A stretch of DNA of 64,000 bases from Leuconostoc mesenteroides subsp. mesenteroides (GTDB lineage: Bacteria > Bacillota > Bacilli > Lactobacillales > Lactobacillaceae): contig CP046062.1 of assembly GCA_009676745.1 (NCBI GenBank), positions 124,001 through 188,000 of the forward strand. The letters run 5' to 3'. Position numbers and translations under genes: made by a program. Of the stretch, positions 35,112 to 44,767 are shown piece by piece. How positions within the stretch are numbered: position 1 is the first letter of the stretch; every line of letters starts with the position of its first letter. The notes under the pieces are model-generated. The model saw nothing but the letters and a program-made list of their open reading frames with translations, was not told the DNA's origin and did not search any database.

Positions 35112-36098
35112 TTATTTTGTATCTAGTTTTTCAGCTTCTTCAACAAATTTACGTTTAGCAACACTTACAGAATTTTCTGACATACCAGAACGGTTGGCAA
35201 CAAATTCAATATGCTGTTGTAAATCAGTAAATTTCATTGGTGCATCACCACCATATTCACCATCTAAATTTACTTTCATTTGATCATTATCTAGCGGTAA
35301 AATTTCTACTTTGTTCGTTTTTTTGTAGATTAACTTAGGATTGTCAATATGCTTACCACCATTAATCATCTGCGCCACCATCTGTAGCATCTGTGCCAAG
35401 TTAGCCTCTTTAATGATTAAGAGCGTAAAGCGACCATCGTCTAACTTTGCATCTGGAACGATGGACTCAAAACCACCGACCGAATTAGTCAGTGCTAAAA
35501 AGATCATTGAAGTTTTCCCTGAATACTCACCATCGTCAAATATAACCTTAGCATTAACTGCTTTAACTCGAGTAATCAGCTCTGCCCCCTTAACCAAATA
35601 AGCCAAATAGCCATATAATGATTTCATCAACGAAGGCACCGCATACGTTACCTCGCTAATAGTCCCTAAAGCAGCAATGTTCATAAAATACTTAATTTCG
35701 TTATCTTTTTCAATTTTGCCTATGTCCATTTTAATGGTTTCATTTTGCAAAATTACTTTTGCTGCCTCTAATGGTTCATCACGAGGTAATTTCAGTGCAC
35801 GTGCATAGTCATTGGTTGTACCTGCCGGTATGACTGCCATCATTGGACGCTTTGTTAAGGGAGATAGTCCATTAACAACCTCGTTAATTGTTCCATCTCC
35901 ACCCGCTGCGACAATAAGATCAAAACCAACCTCAGCAGCACGTCTTGCTTCTTTCGCCGCACTTAGTGGCTCTGGTGTAGTGGCGAAAGCCGAAGTTTCA
36001 TACCCAGCTTTTTCATAAACTGCGAGGATATCAAGCATCTCACGTTTGATGGCCTCGCGACCAGAGGTTGGATTATAGATAATTCTTGCTCGTTTCAT
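35112..36098 (-). CDS. dagK: Diacylglycerol kinase (DgkB/YegS type)
   Basis: Phosphorylates diacylglycerol released by lipoteichoic acid synthesis, returning it to phosphatidate. DAGK catalytic motifs: MKRARIIYNPTSGRE at the start, IVAAGGDGTINEVVNGL, VIPAGTTNDYARAL, and LDGEYGGDAP near the C-terminus. The MKRARIIYNPTSG start is the one used by the family, so I choose ATG 36098 rather than an in-frame GTG 12 nt upstream. Lies downstream of gatB, the order also seen in Bacillus (gatCAB-dgkB-rlmCD). Confidence 0.95.
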   Translation of the reverse strand: MKRARIIYNPTSGREAIKREMLDILAVYEKAGYETSAFATTPEPLSAAKEARRAAEVGFDLIVAAGGDGTINEVVNGLSPLTKRPMMAVIPAGTTNDYARALKLPRDEPLEAAKVILQNETIKMDIGKIEKDNEIKYFMNIAALGTISEVTYAVPSLMKSLYGYLAYLVKGAELITRVKAVNAKVIFDDGEYSGKTSMIFLALTNSVGGFESIVPDAKLDDGRFTLLIIKEANLAQMLQMVAQMINGGKHIDNPKLIYKKTNKVEILPLDNDQMKVNLDGEYGGDAPMKFTDLQQHIEFVANRSGMSENSVSVAKRKFVEEAEKLDTK

Positions 36099-36178
36099 GC
36101 CGGCAAACACTTTCCTTTCAGCTTACAATATGTACACGAGAAAAATCTCGCTTATTGACTAGTTTACATTTTTAAGAT

Positions 36179-37618
36179 TTATCGTTTTTTCAACTCTGAC
36201 AACAATAACTTATTCAAAACACTTGGATTTGCTTGTCCTTTGGACATTTTCATAAGTTGCCCAATAAGGTATCCAGTAGCACGGTCTTTACCACCCTTGA
36301 AATCTTCAATAGATTGCGGATTGTTGTCCAACACTTCAGTAATCCAACCTAATAACAAATCTGGATCACTTAATTGAACTAAACCATGCTTTTTAGCAAA
36401 GGCTTCTGGCTCTTCGCCAATCATAATCGCTTCAAAGACCTGCTTGGCTTGCTTTGTCGAGATCGTTCCATCTTCAATCAACTTAATCATGCCTGCCAAA
36501 TGATCAGGAGTCAAACGTGTGTCTTGCAGTTCGACTTGATTTTTATTCATGTAGGCATTTACATCACCAATTAGATAGTTAGCCGCACGTTTAGGATCAG
36601 CTCCTAAAGATACGGTCGCATCATAAAAATCAGACATAGCAAGCGTCTGCGTCAAAACTTCTGCATCATAAGGCTCGATGCCTAAGTTATTTACATAGGC
36701 TTCTCGACGTTCACTTGCTGATTTTGGTAAGTCTGCAGCAACCTCATCAATCCATTTTTGATCGATGACTACAGGAGACAAGTCAGGTTCTGGGAAGTAA
36801 CGGTAATCATCAGCTCCCTCTTTGACACGCATTAAGATTGTTGATTTAGTTGGTTCATCGTAACGTCGGGTTTCTTGTTGAATCACACCGCCAGAACGCA
36901 ACACCTCTGCTTGACGCTTCTCTTCGAAAATCAATGCATTACGAACATAGTTGAATGAGTTAATATTTTTCATTTCAACTTTCGTTCCATATTGATCTGA
37001 TCCAAATGGTCTGAGTGACACATTGACATCTGCTCGCATTTGACCTTCTTGCATCTTAGCTTCAGAAACACCTGTAAATAAAATGACTTGGCGTAACTGT
37101 TCTAAGTAAGCATAAGCTTCATCTGGTGAAGCAATATCAGGTTCTGAAACAATTTCAATCAATGGTGTTCCTTGACGATTTAAATCAACATAAGAATAGC
37201 CATCAGATCCGTGTGTATTTTTACCCGCATCTTCTTCGACGTGCATTTCTGCAATGTGAATACGCTTCACAGTTCCATCGGCCAATGTCACATCTAAATA
37301 ACCGTTAGTACCAATTGGTGTCTGTGATTGTGTTGTTTGATAAGCCTTAGGGTTATCAGGATAAAAATAATTTTTGCGGTCCCAACGAATCATTGGCGAA
37401 ATTTGTGCATGCAGTGCCAACGCAACGCGCATACCATATTCTAATGCGCCTTTGTTTGCTACCGGCAAAACACCAGGATAACCAAAGTCAATTACGTTTG
37501 TATTAGTATTTGGCTTGTCACCATAATGAACAGGTGAAGGTGACAGCAGCTTTGAGTTTGTTTGCATTTCAACGTGGACTTCAAGTCCAATCGTTGTTTC
37601 AAAATTTCCAGTTCCCAT
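36179..37618 (-). CDS. gatB: Asp-tRNA(Asn)/Glu-tRNA(Gln) amidotransferase subunit B
   Basis: Binds mischarged Glu-tRNA(Gln)/Asp-tRNA(Asn) and activates the carboxylate with ATP. Seen: [69 protein letters not shown] and a C-terminal GatB/YqeY tail ending [13 protein letters not shown]. 479 aa is typical. Follows gatA by 15 nt with a GGAGGGG-type ribosome site. Confidence 0.98.
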   Translation of the reverse strand: MGTGNFETTIGLEVHVEMQTNSKLLSPSPVHYGDKPNTNTNVIDFGYPGVLPVANKGALEYGMRVALALHAQISPMIRWDRKNYFYPDNPKAYQTTQSQTPIGTNGYLDVTLADGTVKRIHIAEMHVEEDAGKNTHGSDGYSYVDLNRQGTPLIEIVSEPDIASPDEAYAYLEQLRQVILFTGVSEAKMQEGQMRADVNVSLRPFGSDQYGTKVEMKNINSFNYVRNALIFEEKRQAEVLRSGGVIQQETRRYDEPTKSTILMRVKEGADDYRYFPEPDLSPVVIDQKWIDEVAADLPKSASERREAYVNNLGIEPYDAEVLTQTLAMSDFYDATVSLGADPKRAANYLIGDVNAYMNKNQVELQDTRLTPDHLAGMIKLIEDGTISTKQAKQVFEAIMIGEEPEAFAKKHGLVQLSDPDLLLGWITEVLDNNPQSIEDFKGGKDRATGYLIGQLMKMSKGQANPSVLNKLLLSELKKR

Positions 37619-37633
37619 GTGTGCCCCTCCTCT

Positions 37634-39100
37634 TTAATATTCTTTCGCAACATCAGGATGCTGTTCAAACAAACGGCTAGCTTGTTCGTAAGCATATCCT
37701 GTTTGATAGACAGTCTGTTCATCAAATGGCTTACCAATAATCTGCAAGCCTACAGGCAAACCATCAACAAATCCAGCATTGACTGACAAACCAGGTAAAC
37801 CAGCTAAGTTTACTGGAATTGTCAAAACATCTGCCAGGTACATTGCTGTAGGATCATCCACCTCTTCACCAAGGCCATATGCAGCTGTTGGCGCAGTAGG
37901 CCCAACAATGACATCATAGTTTTCAAAAACCTTATTAAAGTCTTCAATCAACAATGTACGAATTTTGGCGGCCTTCTTAAAGAAAGCGTCATACGCACCG
38001 GCTGACAATGAGAACGTTCCTAACATGATTCGACGCTTAACTTCGTCGCCAAAACCTTCTGAACGTGTTTTGACATATAAATCTTCCAAGTTTTTAACGT
38101 CATCGGCACGGAAACCATATCGCACACCATCATAACGTTGTAAGTTAGATGATGCTTCTGATGACATAATAATATAGTACGCAGCCACACCATATTTAGT
38201 GTGTGGCAGACTTACTTCGTCAACAGTTGCTCCCAATGCTTCCAATTGCGCAATAGCAGCTTTGACTTGCTTGGCAACTTTCGGATCAATACCCTCACCA
38301 AAATATTCTTTGGGCACAGCAATTTTCAATCCCTTAACATCACCGCTTAATTTTGCAGTGAAATCAGGCACTTCACGCTGCGATGAAGTTGAATCTTTTT
38401 CGTCGAAACCGGCAATAGCATTTAGTACGGTTGCATTATCTTTCACTGTTCTTGTGAAAGGACCGATTTGATCAAGTGAAGAAGCCATAGCAAACAAGCC
38501 CCAACGTGAAACACGACCATACGTAGGCTTTAGGCCAACAATGCCATTAAAAGCAGCTGGCTGGCGAATTGAACCTCCAGTATCAGATCCCAATGCAAAT
38601 GGCACTTGTCCAGCAGCAACTGCTGCAGCTGATCCACCCGATGATCCACCGGGTACTTTACTATGATCCCACGCATTTGATGTTTGTTTATAGTACGAGG
38701 TTTCTGTTGAACCACCCATGGCAAATTCATCCATGTTAGTCTTTCCAACGGATACTGCTCCAAGGTTTTGCAATTTCTCTACCACTGTCGCATTATAGAC
38801 CGGCTTAAAGCCTTCCAAAATATGTGAAGCACCTGTTGTTTGAATGCCCTTGGTTGCCATATTATCTTTCAATCCCAAAGGGAGACCCGTCAAAACATTC
38901 GAAAAATCAGATTTTTCATCAATTTTTTGAGCTTGTGCTATAGCTTCGTCTGGGTTTGTACTGATAAATGCATTTAACTTATCATCGGTTTTAGAAATGT
39001 TATCAAGCGATGCACGTGTCAAATCTACCGCACTTACTTCTTTGTTTACCAACTGATTGTGCAAAGAAGTTAAATCATGCTCAAAATAATTAATCGTCAT
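37634..39100 (-). CDS. gatA: Asp-tRNA(Asn)/Glu-tRNA(Gln) amidotransferase subunit A
   Basis: Glutaminase/amidase subunit supplying ammonia. Ser-cisSer-Lys triad region visible: K78 in [27 protein letters not shown] at 149-164 and [13 protein letters not shown] start at ATG 39100, one nt after the gatC stop, with GGTGAGGGGG directly upstream; an ATG 18 nt further up lies inside gatC and is preceded by no ribosome site. Confidence 0.97.
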   Translation of the reverse strand: MTINYFEHDLTSLHNQLVNKEVSAVDLTRASLDNISKTDDKLNAFISTNPDEAIAQAQKIDEKSDFSNVLTGLPLGLKDNMATKGIQTTGASHILEGFKPVYNATVVEKLQNLGAVSVGKTNMDEFAMGGSTETSYYKQTSNAWDHSKVPGGSSGGSAAAVAAGQVPFALGSDTGGSIRQPAAFNGIVGLKPTYGRVSRWGLFAMASSLDQIGPFTRTVKDNATVLNAIAGFDEKDSTSSQREVPDFTAKLSGDVKGLKIAVPKEYFGEGIDPKVAKQVKAAIAQLEALGATVDEVSLPHTKYGVAAYYIIMSSEASSNLQRYDGVRYGFRADDVKNLEDLYVKTRSEGFGDEVKRRIMLGTFSLSAGAYDAFFKKAAKIRTLLIEDFNKVFENYDVIVGPTAPTAAYGLGEEVDDPTAMYLADVLTIPVNLAGLPGLSVNAGFVDGLPVGLQIIGKPFDEQTVYQTGYAYEQASRLFEQHPDVAKEY

Positions 39101-39101
39101 G

Positions 39102-39410
39102 TTATTCCCCCTCACCATTCAAAATTGCAGGAACTTTAATTAAATCTGCGGCTTCAAGTGGTGCATTGTTAAGAAGTTCTTGTTTTTGATTCCAGTTGTT
39201 TGCAACATCTTCACGTAAGTGGTTAACGTTTTCCGTTACTGAGTACGTTGGGATAACATCGTCAGTATTTACCTCGTTCAACGTATCAAAAATATTCAAG
39301 ATATCACCCAGTTGTGTTGTAAATTGGTCAAGATCAGCATCGTTAAAAGCTAATTTGGCTAACCCTGCAACATGGGCAACTTCGTCACGTGTGATTATTG
39401 TTTCGGCCAT
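39102..39410 (-). CDS. gatC: Asp-tRNA(Asn)/Glu-tRNA(Gln) amidotransferase subunit C
   Basis: Small stabilising subunit that wraps GatA and GatB. Helical start [29 protein letters not shown] and central ...[11 protein letters not shown]... are typical. I start at ATG 39410 ([11 protein letters not shown]), 102 aa, with CGGAA upstream; in-frame GTG 39443 and ATG 39431 are alternatives because AAAGGA lies just before the GTG. First gene of gatC-gatA-gatB-dagK. Confidence 0.9.
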   Translation of the reverse strand: MAETIITRDEVAHVAGLAKLAFNDADLDQFTTQLGDILNIFDTLNEVNTDDVIPTYSVTENVNHLREDVANNWNQKQELLNNAPLEAADLIKVPAILNGEGE

Positions 39411-39502
39411 AAATTCCGCGGGTGCATACATTTCTGTAGGCACACTTCCTTTCAGTGTTTATATACTAATCCATTTTATCACATATTCAATAATCTCTCG
39501 CC

Positions 39503-39530
39503 TTGCATTTCAATGGTATTCCTGTATAAT
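39503..39530 (+). promoter_or_regulatory. rpsO promoter
   Basis: TTGCAT (39503-39508), 16-nt spacer, TATAAT (39525-39530). About 90 nt of leader follow before rpsO, possibly carrying the S15 autoregulatory site; I could not confirm a structure. Confidence 0.65.
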
Positions 39531-39629
39531 TAAGAACGTTGTATAAACAACACGACCAGTAACTTTGTTGAGCGGCTCACCATCGCTTTACGCAGTCTCT
39601 GGCGACATTTTAGAAAGGTGGATATAAAT

Positions 39630-39899
39630 ATGGCACTTACACAAGAACGTAAGAACGAAATCATCAAGGCATACGCCCGCCACGAAGGCGATACAGGTTC
39701 AGCTGAAGTACAAATCGCAGTTTTGACTGCCGATATTAACGAGTTGAACACACACATGGCAGCTCACAAGCATGATTTCCACTCACAACGTGGATTAATG
39801 AAGAAGATTGGTAGCCGTCGTAACTTACTACGTTACCTCCGCAATACTGATATTCAACGTTATCGTGAATTGATCCAACGCTTAGGTTTGCGTCGTTAA
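39630..39899 (+). CDS. rpsO: 30S ribosomal protein S15
   Basis: Binds 16S rRNA helices 20-22 early in small-subunit assembly. [30 protein letters not shown] and [17 protein letters not shown] are all diagnostic; 89 aa is the family length. ATG 39630 is used because AAAGGTGG lies 9 nt upstream; a GTG 12 nt earlier overlaps that site. Confidence 0.98.
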   Translation: MALTQERKNEIIKAYARHEGDTGSAEVQIAVLTADINELNTHMAAHKHDFHSQRGLMKKIGSRRNLLRYLRNTDIQRYRELIQRLGLRR

Positions 39900-39948
39900 T
39901 CTTAGGATTACTTGAAAACCTCGTATCAAATTTAAGGAGAAAAGACAT

Positions 39949-40200
39949 ATGCCTGTTATTGAATCAGCAATTCAACGTGTTCGTCTTACTAAGAAGCAAC
40001 ACGACCGTAACGAACCACAACTCAGCGCTTACCGTACAGCTGTAAAAAAGTTTGAAAAAGCTGCAGCTGCTGGTACAGACAACTTAGCAGAATTATACAA
40101 GGCTGCTTCTTCAGCCATTGATCACGCCTACTCAAAAGGTTTGATCAAGAAGAACAAGGCTTCACGTGAAAAGTCACGTTTAGCTAAGTACGTTAAGTAA
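39949..40200 (+). CDS. rpsT: 30S ribosomal protein S20
   Basis: Primary 16S rRNA-binding protein. 83 aa, Lys/Arg-rich with the C-terminal [23 protein letters not shown] typical of S20. AAGGAGAAAAG precedes the ATG. 49 nt after rpsO and followed by a terminator, so the two ribosomal genes probably form one unit. Confidence 0.97.
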   Translation: MPVIESAIQRVRLTKKQHDRNEPQLSAYRTAVKKFEKAAAAGTDNLAELYKAASSAIDHAYSKGLIKKNKASREKSRLAKYVK

Positions 40201-40222
40201 TTAACCTACTTCCTTGAATATT

Positions 40223-40254
40223 AAAAGGACTTGGAAAAATTTCCAAGTCCTTTT
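40223..40254. terminator. Bidirectional terminator between rpsT and cshB
   Basis: Perfect 14-bp stem AAAAGGACTTGGAA/TTCCAAGTCCTTTT with a 4-nt loop and T tracts on both sides. Serves the convergent rpsT (+) and cshB (-) transcripts. Confidence 0.9.
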
Positions 40255-41619
40255 TTAATGCTCTCCACGTTGCTTGTTTGCTTTGCGTGTTGCTCTCATT
40301 TCTTGTCGTTGAGATATTCGACGATCCATTTGATTTTTGCGCTGAATTGCGTTTTTAATCCGTCTTTTGTAACCTGGTTTGACATTTTTCTTCTTCTTTT
40401 TAACCATACCAACCATAGTTGAATCTAATTTTTTGGTTGTGGCCACTCGTTGAACACGTGCCTTTCGGTCCTTAACATCAATAATTTCATTGCTTTTGAT
40501 TTGCTTAGCCTTAAAGGTGATACCCAAGGCTTCCAATTCAGCAACTTCATTTTCTTCATCAGGGCCGTACAATGTAATGGCTAATCCAGGCAAGCCATTA
40601 CGTCCCGTCCGCCCTACACGGTGAACAAAGAATTCTAGTTCAGCGGGTATATCATCATTAATGACATGCGAAACACCTTCAATATCAATACCGCGTGCAG
40701 CCAAGTCCGTTGCCACGACATACTGGTATTCTAAGTTTTGGATAGCTTTCATCACACGGCGGCGCTCGCGCGGTTCAATATCGCCATGTATTTCAGCCAC
40801 TTTCAAACCATGTCCACGCAAAAAACTAGAAATTTCCTTCGCACGCTCTTTAGTATTAGCGAAAACCAATGCTAAGTATGGATTACCGATAGTTAGTACT
40901 TGATAAATAATATCATTCTTATCTTTTGACTTAGTAGCTAACAACCAATTATCAATTGTATCGGCAATGACTGTTGATACTGGTATGGCTTCAAAATGAG
41001 GGTTATCTAAATATTTTTTTAAGAATGGCTTCAACTTTTCTGGCATTGTCGCACTGAAGACCAATGTCTGAAGTCCCTCAGGCATTGCACCCGCAATATA
41101 ATCGACTTCATTTAAAAATCCCATATCTAATGTCATATCTGCTTCATCTACAACAAGCGTATGAACTGCATGCAACTTCAATGATCCAGATTCTACTAAA
41201 TCTTTAATTCGACCCGGTGTCCCAATGACAATTTGTGGTTGCTGATTTTCTAACTGTTTAATTTGTCGTTGTTTATCAGTTCCACCCACAAACTCAGAAA
41301 TAGAGATGTTAGTATTTAGCTGATTAGAAAATTCCTTCATCGCCTTGGTAATCTGTGCTGCCAATTCACGTGACGGTGTTGTAATTACTGCCTGCACATA
41401 TTTTTTATCCTGCTCTAATTGATTCAAGATTGGAATCAAAAACGTATGCGTTTTTCCAGAGCCCGTTTGCGATTGTCCGACCACATCTCGTCCTTGTAAA
41501 ACATCAGGAATTAATTTTGCTTGCACGGCAGTTGGTTCATAAAAGCCAATCGCACTTAATGCGTCAATAACTTCCTTCTTTAAATTAAATTGTCCAAATT
41601 GGTTTGCTTTTTCAGCCAT
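40255..41619 (-). CDS. cshB: DEAD-box RNA helicase CshB type
   Basis: ATP-dependent RNA unwinding, associated with ribosome assembly and cold adaptation. SQTGSGKT (50-57), TPSRELAAQI, TPGRI, VDEAD (157-161) and SAT in the first RecA domain; ATDLAARGIDI and HRVGRTGR in the second; then a very basic tail (KKKKKNVKPGYKRRIKN). ATG 41619 overlaps the nrnA stop (TGATG), with AAAAGGAAG upstream. Its stop abuts the shared terminator. Confidence 0.93.
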   Translation of the reverse strand: MAEKANQFGQFNLKKEVIDALSAIGFYEPTAVQAKLIPDVLQGRDVVGQSQTGSGKTHTFLIPILNQLEQDKKYVQAVITTPSRELAAQITKAMKEFSNQLNTNISISEFVGGTDKQRQIKQLENQQPQIVIGTPGRIKDLVESGSLKLHAVHTLVVDEADMTLDMGFLNEVDYIAGAMPEGLQTLVFSATMPEKLKPFLKKYLDNPHFEAIPVSTVIADTIDNWLLATKSKDKNDIIYQVLTIGNPYLALVFANTKERAKEISSFLRGHGLKVAEIHGDIEPRERRRVMKAIQNLEYQYVVATDLAARGIDIEGVSHVINDDIPAELEFFVHRVGRTGRNGLPGLAITLYGPDEENEVAELEALGITFKAKQIKSNEIIDVKDRKARVQRVATTKKLDSTMVGMVKKKKKNVKPGYKRRIKNAIQRKNQMDRRISQRQEMRATRKANKQRGEH

Positions 41620-42599
41620 CAATCTTCCTTTTCTGTGTCTCGCTTCTCGCTAAGAGCACTATCAACTATATGGATTAAACGATCTATATCACCTTGATCT
41701 TGTGCCCAGGCTCCTGAAGCCATTGGATGACCGCCGCCCTCAAATTGATTTGCAATCTTATTGATTGCAATTGTTCGTGAGCGTAGTCTGACACGATAGT
41801 TTCCTTCATCTTGTTCTTCAAAAATAGCCCATGATTTTACAGAATCTATCTTTGAGGGTAAGGGTACAACAAATGCTGTTCCAGCATCTTTTAAGTCAAA
41901 TTGCTTTAGCAATTCTTTGGTTAAAATGACATAAGCAAATCCCGATGGCAATATATTGATATTTTGCAAAACATAGCCTGACAATTTTGCTGCGTTTTCT
42001 GAAATGGTTGCCATCGCATGATGAATTTCTTGATAATCAAAATCATACTTAAACAGTTCTGACACCACACGGAATGTTTCTGCATCGATACTATACATAA
42101 ATCGACCCGTGTCGCCAATAATACCGATATATAATAACCGTGCCGCTTTTTTGGTCATCACTAATCCTTGATTTTTAAGTTTCTCATAGAATTCAAAAAT
42201 CATTGTGCTTGTAGCAGAGTGACCATCTTTAACCCATTGCCAATCCCCATATGGTTCATCATTTGGGTGATGATCAATTTTAATAACTTCTAAACCTTCA
42301 GGCCAGCGTTGATCATCTACCCGCGGTGCATTAGCTGTATCAGTTACAATAACAAGAGCCTTATTATAAGCAGCATCGGGTACAGTATCCATGAAATCAT
42401 CATTTTCATTCATCCATGCCAATCCTTGAACTTCTTTACCCACGGCATATATCTTTTTTTCCGGAAAGCTTGCTTGTAATATTTCTTTCAAGCCTAACTG
42501 TGAACCAAAAGCATCTGGATCAGGTCGTTGATGCCGATGAATAATTATTGTATCATAACGTTTGATCTGTTCTAATATTTGTTCTTCTATTACTGACAT
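41619..42599 (-). CDS. nrnA: DHH-family oligoribonuclease/pAp phosphatase NrnA-like
   Basis: Degrades short RNA oligonucleotides and 3'-phosphoadenosine 5'-phosphate. HRHQRPDPDAFGS (metal Asp27, Asp29), VIVTDTAN, the IDHHPND motif near residue 110, GIIGDTGRF, and a DHHA1 GGGHPMASGAW near the C-terminus. 326 aa fits NrnA rather than the larger GdpP. pGpG from EAL activity is among the oligonucleotides NrnA-type enzymes can finish off, but any link with the EAL gene at 3.8 kb is speculative. Confidence 0.9.
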   Translation of the reverse strand: MSVIEEQILEQIKRYDTIIIHRHQRPDPDAFGSQLGLKEILQASFPEKKIYAVGKEVQGLAWMNENDDFMDTVPDAAYNKALVIVTDTANAPRVDDQRWPEGLEVIKIDHHPNDEPYGDWQWVKDGHSATSTMIFEFYEKLKNQGLVMTKKAARLLYIGIIGDTGRFMYSIDAETFRVVSELFKYDFDYQEIHHAMATISENAAKLSGYVLQNINILPSGFAYVILTKELLKQFDLKDAGTAFVVPLPSKIDSVKSWAIFEEQDEGNYRVRLRSRTIAINKIANQFEGGGHPMASGAWAQDQGDIDRLIHIVDSALSEKRDTEKED

Positions 42600-42638
42600 G
42601 TTTATACTTTCTAATTATTGTTTTCTATCATTGTAACA

Positions 42639-43724
42639 TTAAAACAGTGTTATTTCCTCAAATCCGCTAGACTGTAAATTACTAAGCGATATCCCTAATA
42701 AACGGATGGAAAAAGTCGTATCAATGTTTTCATCAAATATTGTCTGCGCTACAGATACCATACTACCAGCTTCTAATTTAAAAGGTACACTTTGAGTGAC
42801 AGAACGTGTAATGGTATTAAATTCGCTATCACGAATTTTTATATTTAGCGTACGTCCTACTAACTTCTTATTTTTCATAATTTCAACAATTCCCACAGCC
42901 AATTTGTTGAATTCTAGATTGATTTCATCTCTTGTTTGTACGAATTGATCAAAGGTCGTTTCTTTTCCTACAGACTGTCTTTGACGCTGCCATTGAACTT
43001 CACCAAAATGAACGCCCCTAGCCTGCCAAAACAAGTGTTCACCCATTTTTCCAAATTGAGCTCGTAATGTTTCTTGAGGTATCACACGCAATTGTGCCCC
43101 ATTATCAACACCCAGCAATGCAAATTTTTCCTGTGTTTTTTTCCCAACGCCTCGAAAAGAGGAAATTGGCAATTTCGCCAAAAAATCTAATGCATTGTCT
43201 TTTGTTAATATAGTAACACCATTGGGCTTATTGTATTCGGATGCTAATTTCGCTAACAATTTATTGTACGAAACGCCGATTGAACTGGTTAATTGTGTTT
43301 CTTTTAGAATTTGGTGACGAATTTTTGCCGCTAATGTCGCTCCCGTAAGTGGGCTATCTGTTAAATCTAAGTATGCTTCATCAAATGCAATAGGTTCAAT
43401 TTTATCAGTATACTGATGAAAAATATGATGAATTTGCTGAGATATCATCTTATATTTCTGTATATCAGGTTGCATGAAAAATGCATCCGGGGCTAACTTT
43501 TTAGCCTCGGCGGCACTCATTGCTGAGTGTACGCCTAACTTTCTGGCAATGTAATTAGCAGTCGCAACAACACCACGTCCGTTTGACTCAGTAGGATCAC
43601 GCGAAATAATCAATGGTAAATTACGCAACTCGGGATGATCACGCATTTCAATTTGTGCAAAAAAAGCATCTAAATCAACGTGAATAATTTTTCTATTGTC
43701 TGCTGTGATCAGAAATTCTGGCAT
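42639..43724 (-). CDS. dinB: DNA polymerase IV
   Basis: Y-family translesion polymerase. HVDLDAFFAQIEMRD (D17), GVVATANYIARKLGV, IAFDEAYLDL (D115, E116) and SIGVSYNKLLAKLASEYNKPNG are diagnostic. 361 aa. A GAAC-N4-GTTC operator lies 18 nt before the ATG, consistent with LexA control. Confidence 0.96.
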   Translation of the reverse strand: MPEFLITADNRKIIHVDLDAFFAQIEMRDHPELRNLPLIISRDPTESNGRGVVATANYIARKLGVHSAMSAAEAKKLAPDAFFMQPDIQKYKMISQQIHHIFHQYTDKIEPIAFDEAYLDLTDSPLTGATLAAKIRHQILKETQLTSSIGVSYNKLLAKLASEYNKPNGVTILTKDNALDFLAKLPISSFRGVGKKTQEKFALLGVDNGAQLRVIPQETLRAQFGKMGEHLFWQARGVHFGEVQWQRQRQSVGKETTFDQFVQTRDEINLEFNKLAVGIVEIMKNKKLVGRTLNIKIRDSEFNTITRSVTQSVPFKLEAGSMVSVAQTIFDENIDTTFSIRLLGISLSNLQSSGFEEITLF

Positions 43725-43741
43725 ACTACAATTTTATCACA

Positions 43742-43755
43742 AGAACAAGTGTTCT
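43742..43755. promoter_or_regulatory. LexA (SOS) box of dinB
   Basis: AGAACAAGTGTTCT is a perfect inverted repeat GAAC-N4-GTTC, the Bacillota LexA core (CGAACNNNNGTTCG). A likely -10 (GATAAAAT) lies between it and the dinB ATG, so bound LexA would occlude the promoter. Confidence 0.75.
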
Positions 43756-43765
43756 CATTTAATTA

Positions 43766-44767
43766 TTAGTGAAAATTTTTTAAAATAAACCGCTCAAATA
43801 AAAGTTCAGGATCTTGAGATGTGGATTTTAATTGTTTTTCTATATCAATCATACCTAGATATCCTGTTCGTACAAGCTGCGGTGGATACGATTTTAATGA
43901 TCCTTTGGCCAATTTTACTCGATAAGGGTGCACCTTGAGTTGAGCCCCAATGTCTTGATCATTCCCAGATAACCCTGCTACCTGCAAAAGTAGTCTAAAT
44001 TGATTAGTTAAAACGGCATTTAGTCGTAACGGGGCCTCGCCATTCTGTAAGAGATCGTGATAAAGGGTTAATGCTTCTTGCGGTCTTCGTTTAATAACTG
44101 TGTCTACTAAATCAAACGCATTAGCTGTCAGAGTCTTGGGAACTAATGCCGATACGACGTCTAATGTTATTTTTTTTGTCTGTTCCGCATAGGTTATTAG
44201 CTTAGGCAATTCATTTTTCATATCTGTGTACTGAGCATTAGTACGCTGCATTAATTCATGGAGTGCTTCTGGTTCTATGGTATATGAGCGCTGATCTAGT
44301 TGTTGGACAATAGCCTGTTGCGCTTGGCGCTCATTAAGAGCTGGCACAGATATATTTTCAGCCGTCTTCAGAAGAACTTTTGCTAATTTTTTACGCTTGT
44401 CTAATTTTAAGTCATTGACAAAAAAAACAACAATATTTTGCAATACTGGGTGCTCAAATAATCTTAATAATAATTCTTGATCACGATTTCCAATTTTTCC
44501 TGTAGCAGTCAAGAACTGTGGATTCTTGACCACAACAACACGACGATTACCAAAAAAGGGTACGGACATAGCATCATTAATCACAACATCCACCGTCTGT
44601 TCAGCCAAATCAATCTGGGAATAATTCATGTCACGATCTTCTTGACTGACCAGTTCCTTAAACAATGATTGTACATGACTCAGTAATATCTCTTCTTCTC
44701 CTGTCACAACGTAAAAATTTGCCATGGTATTATTTTCAATTTGCTGTTGTAGTTGTTTTAAGTTCAT
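43766..44767 (-). CDS. holA: DNA polymerase III delta subunit
   Basis: Clamp-loader wrench subunit. AAA+-like fold without a Walker motif, 333 aa; recognisable MANFYVVTGEEEILLSHV start (residues 15-32), SVPFFGNRRVVVVKNP and the C-terminal FERFIL. Overlaps comEC by 4 nt (ATGA), the usual comEC-holA order. Small divergence makes the call rest partly on synteny. Confidence 0.92.
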   Translation of the reverse strand: MNLKQLQQQIENNTMANFYVVTGEEEILLSHVQSLFKELVSQEDRDMNYSQIDLAEQTVDVVINDAMSVPFFGNRRVVVVKNPQFLTATGKIGNRDQELLLRLFEHPVLQNIVVFFVNDLKLDKRKKLAKVLLKTAENISVPALNERQAQQAIVQQLDQRSYTIEPEALHELMQRTNAQYTDMKNELPKLITYAEQTKKITLDVVSALVPKTLTANAFDLVDTVIKRRPQEALTLYHDLLQNGEAPLRLNAVLTNQFRLLLQVAGLSGNDQDIGAQLKVHPYRVKLAKGSLKSYPPQLVRTGYLGMIDIEKQLKSTSQDPELLFERFILKNFH

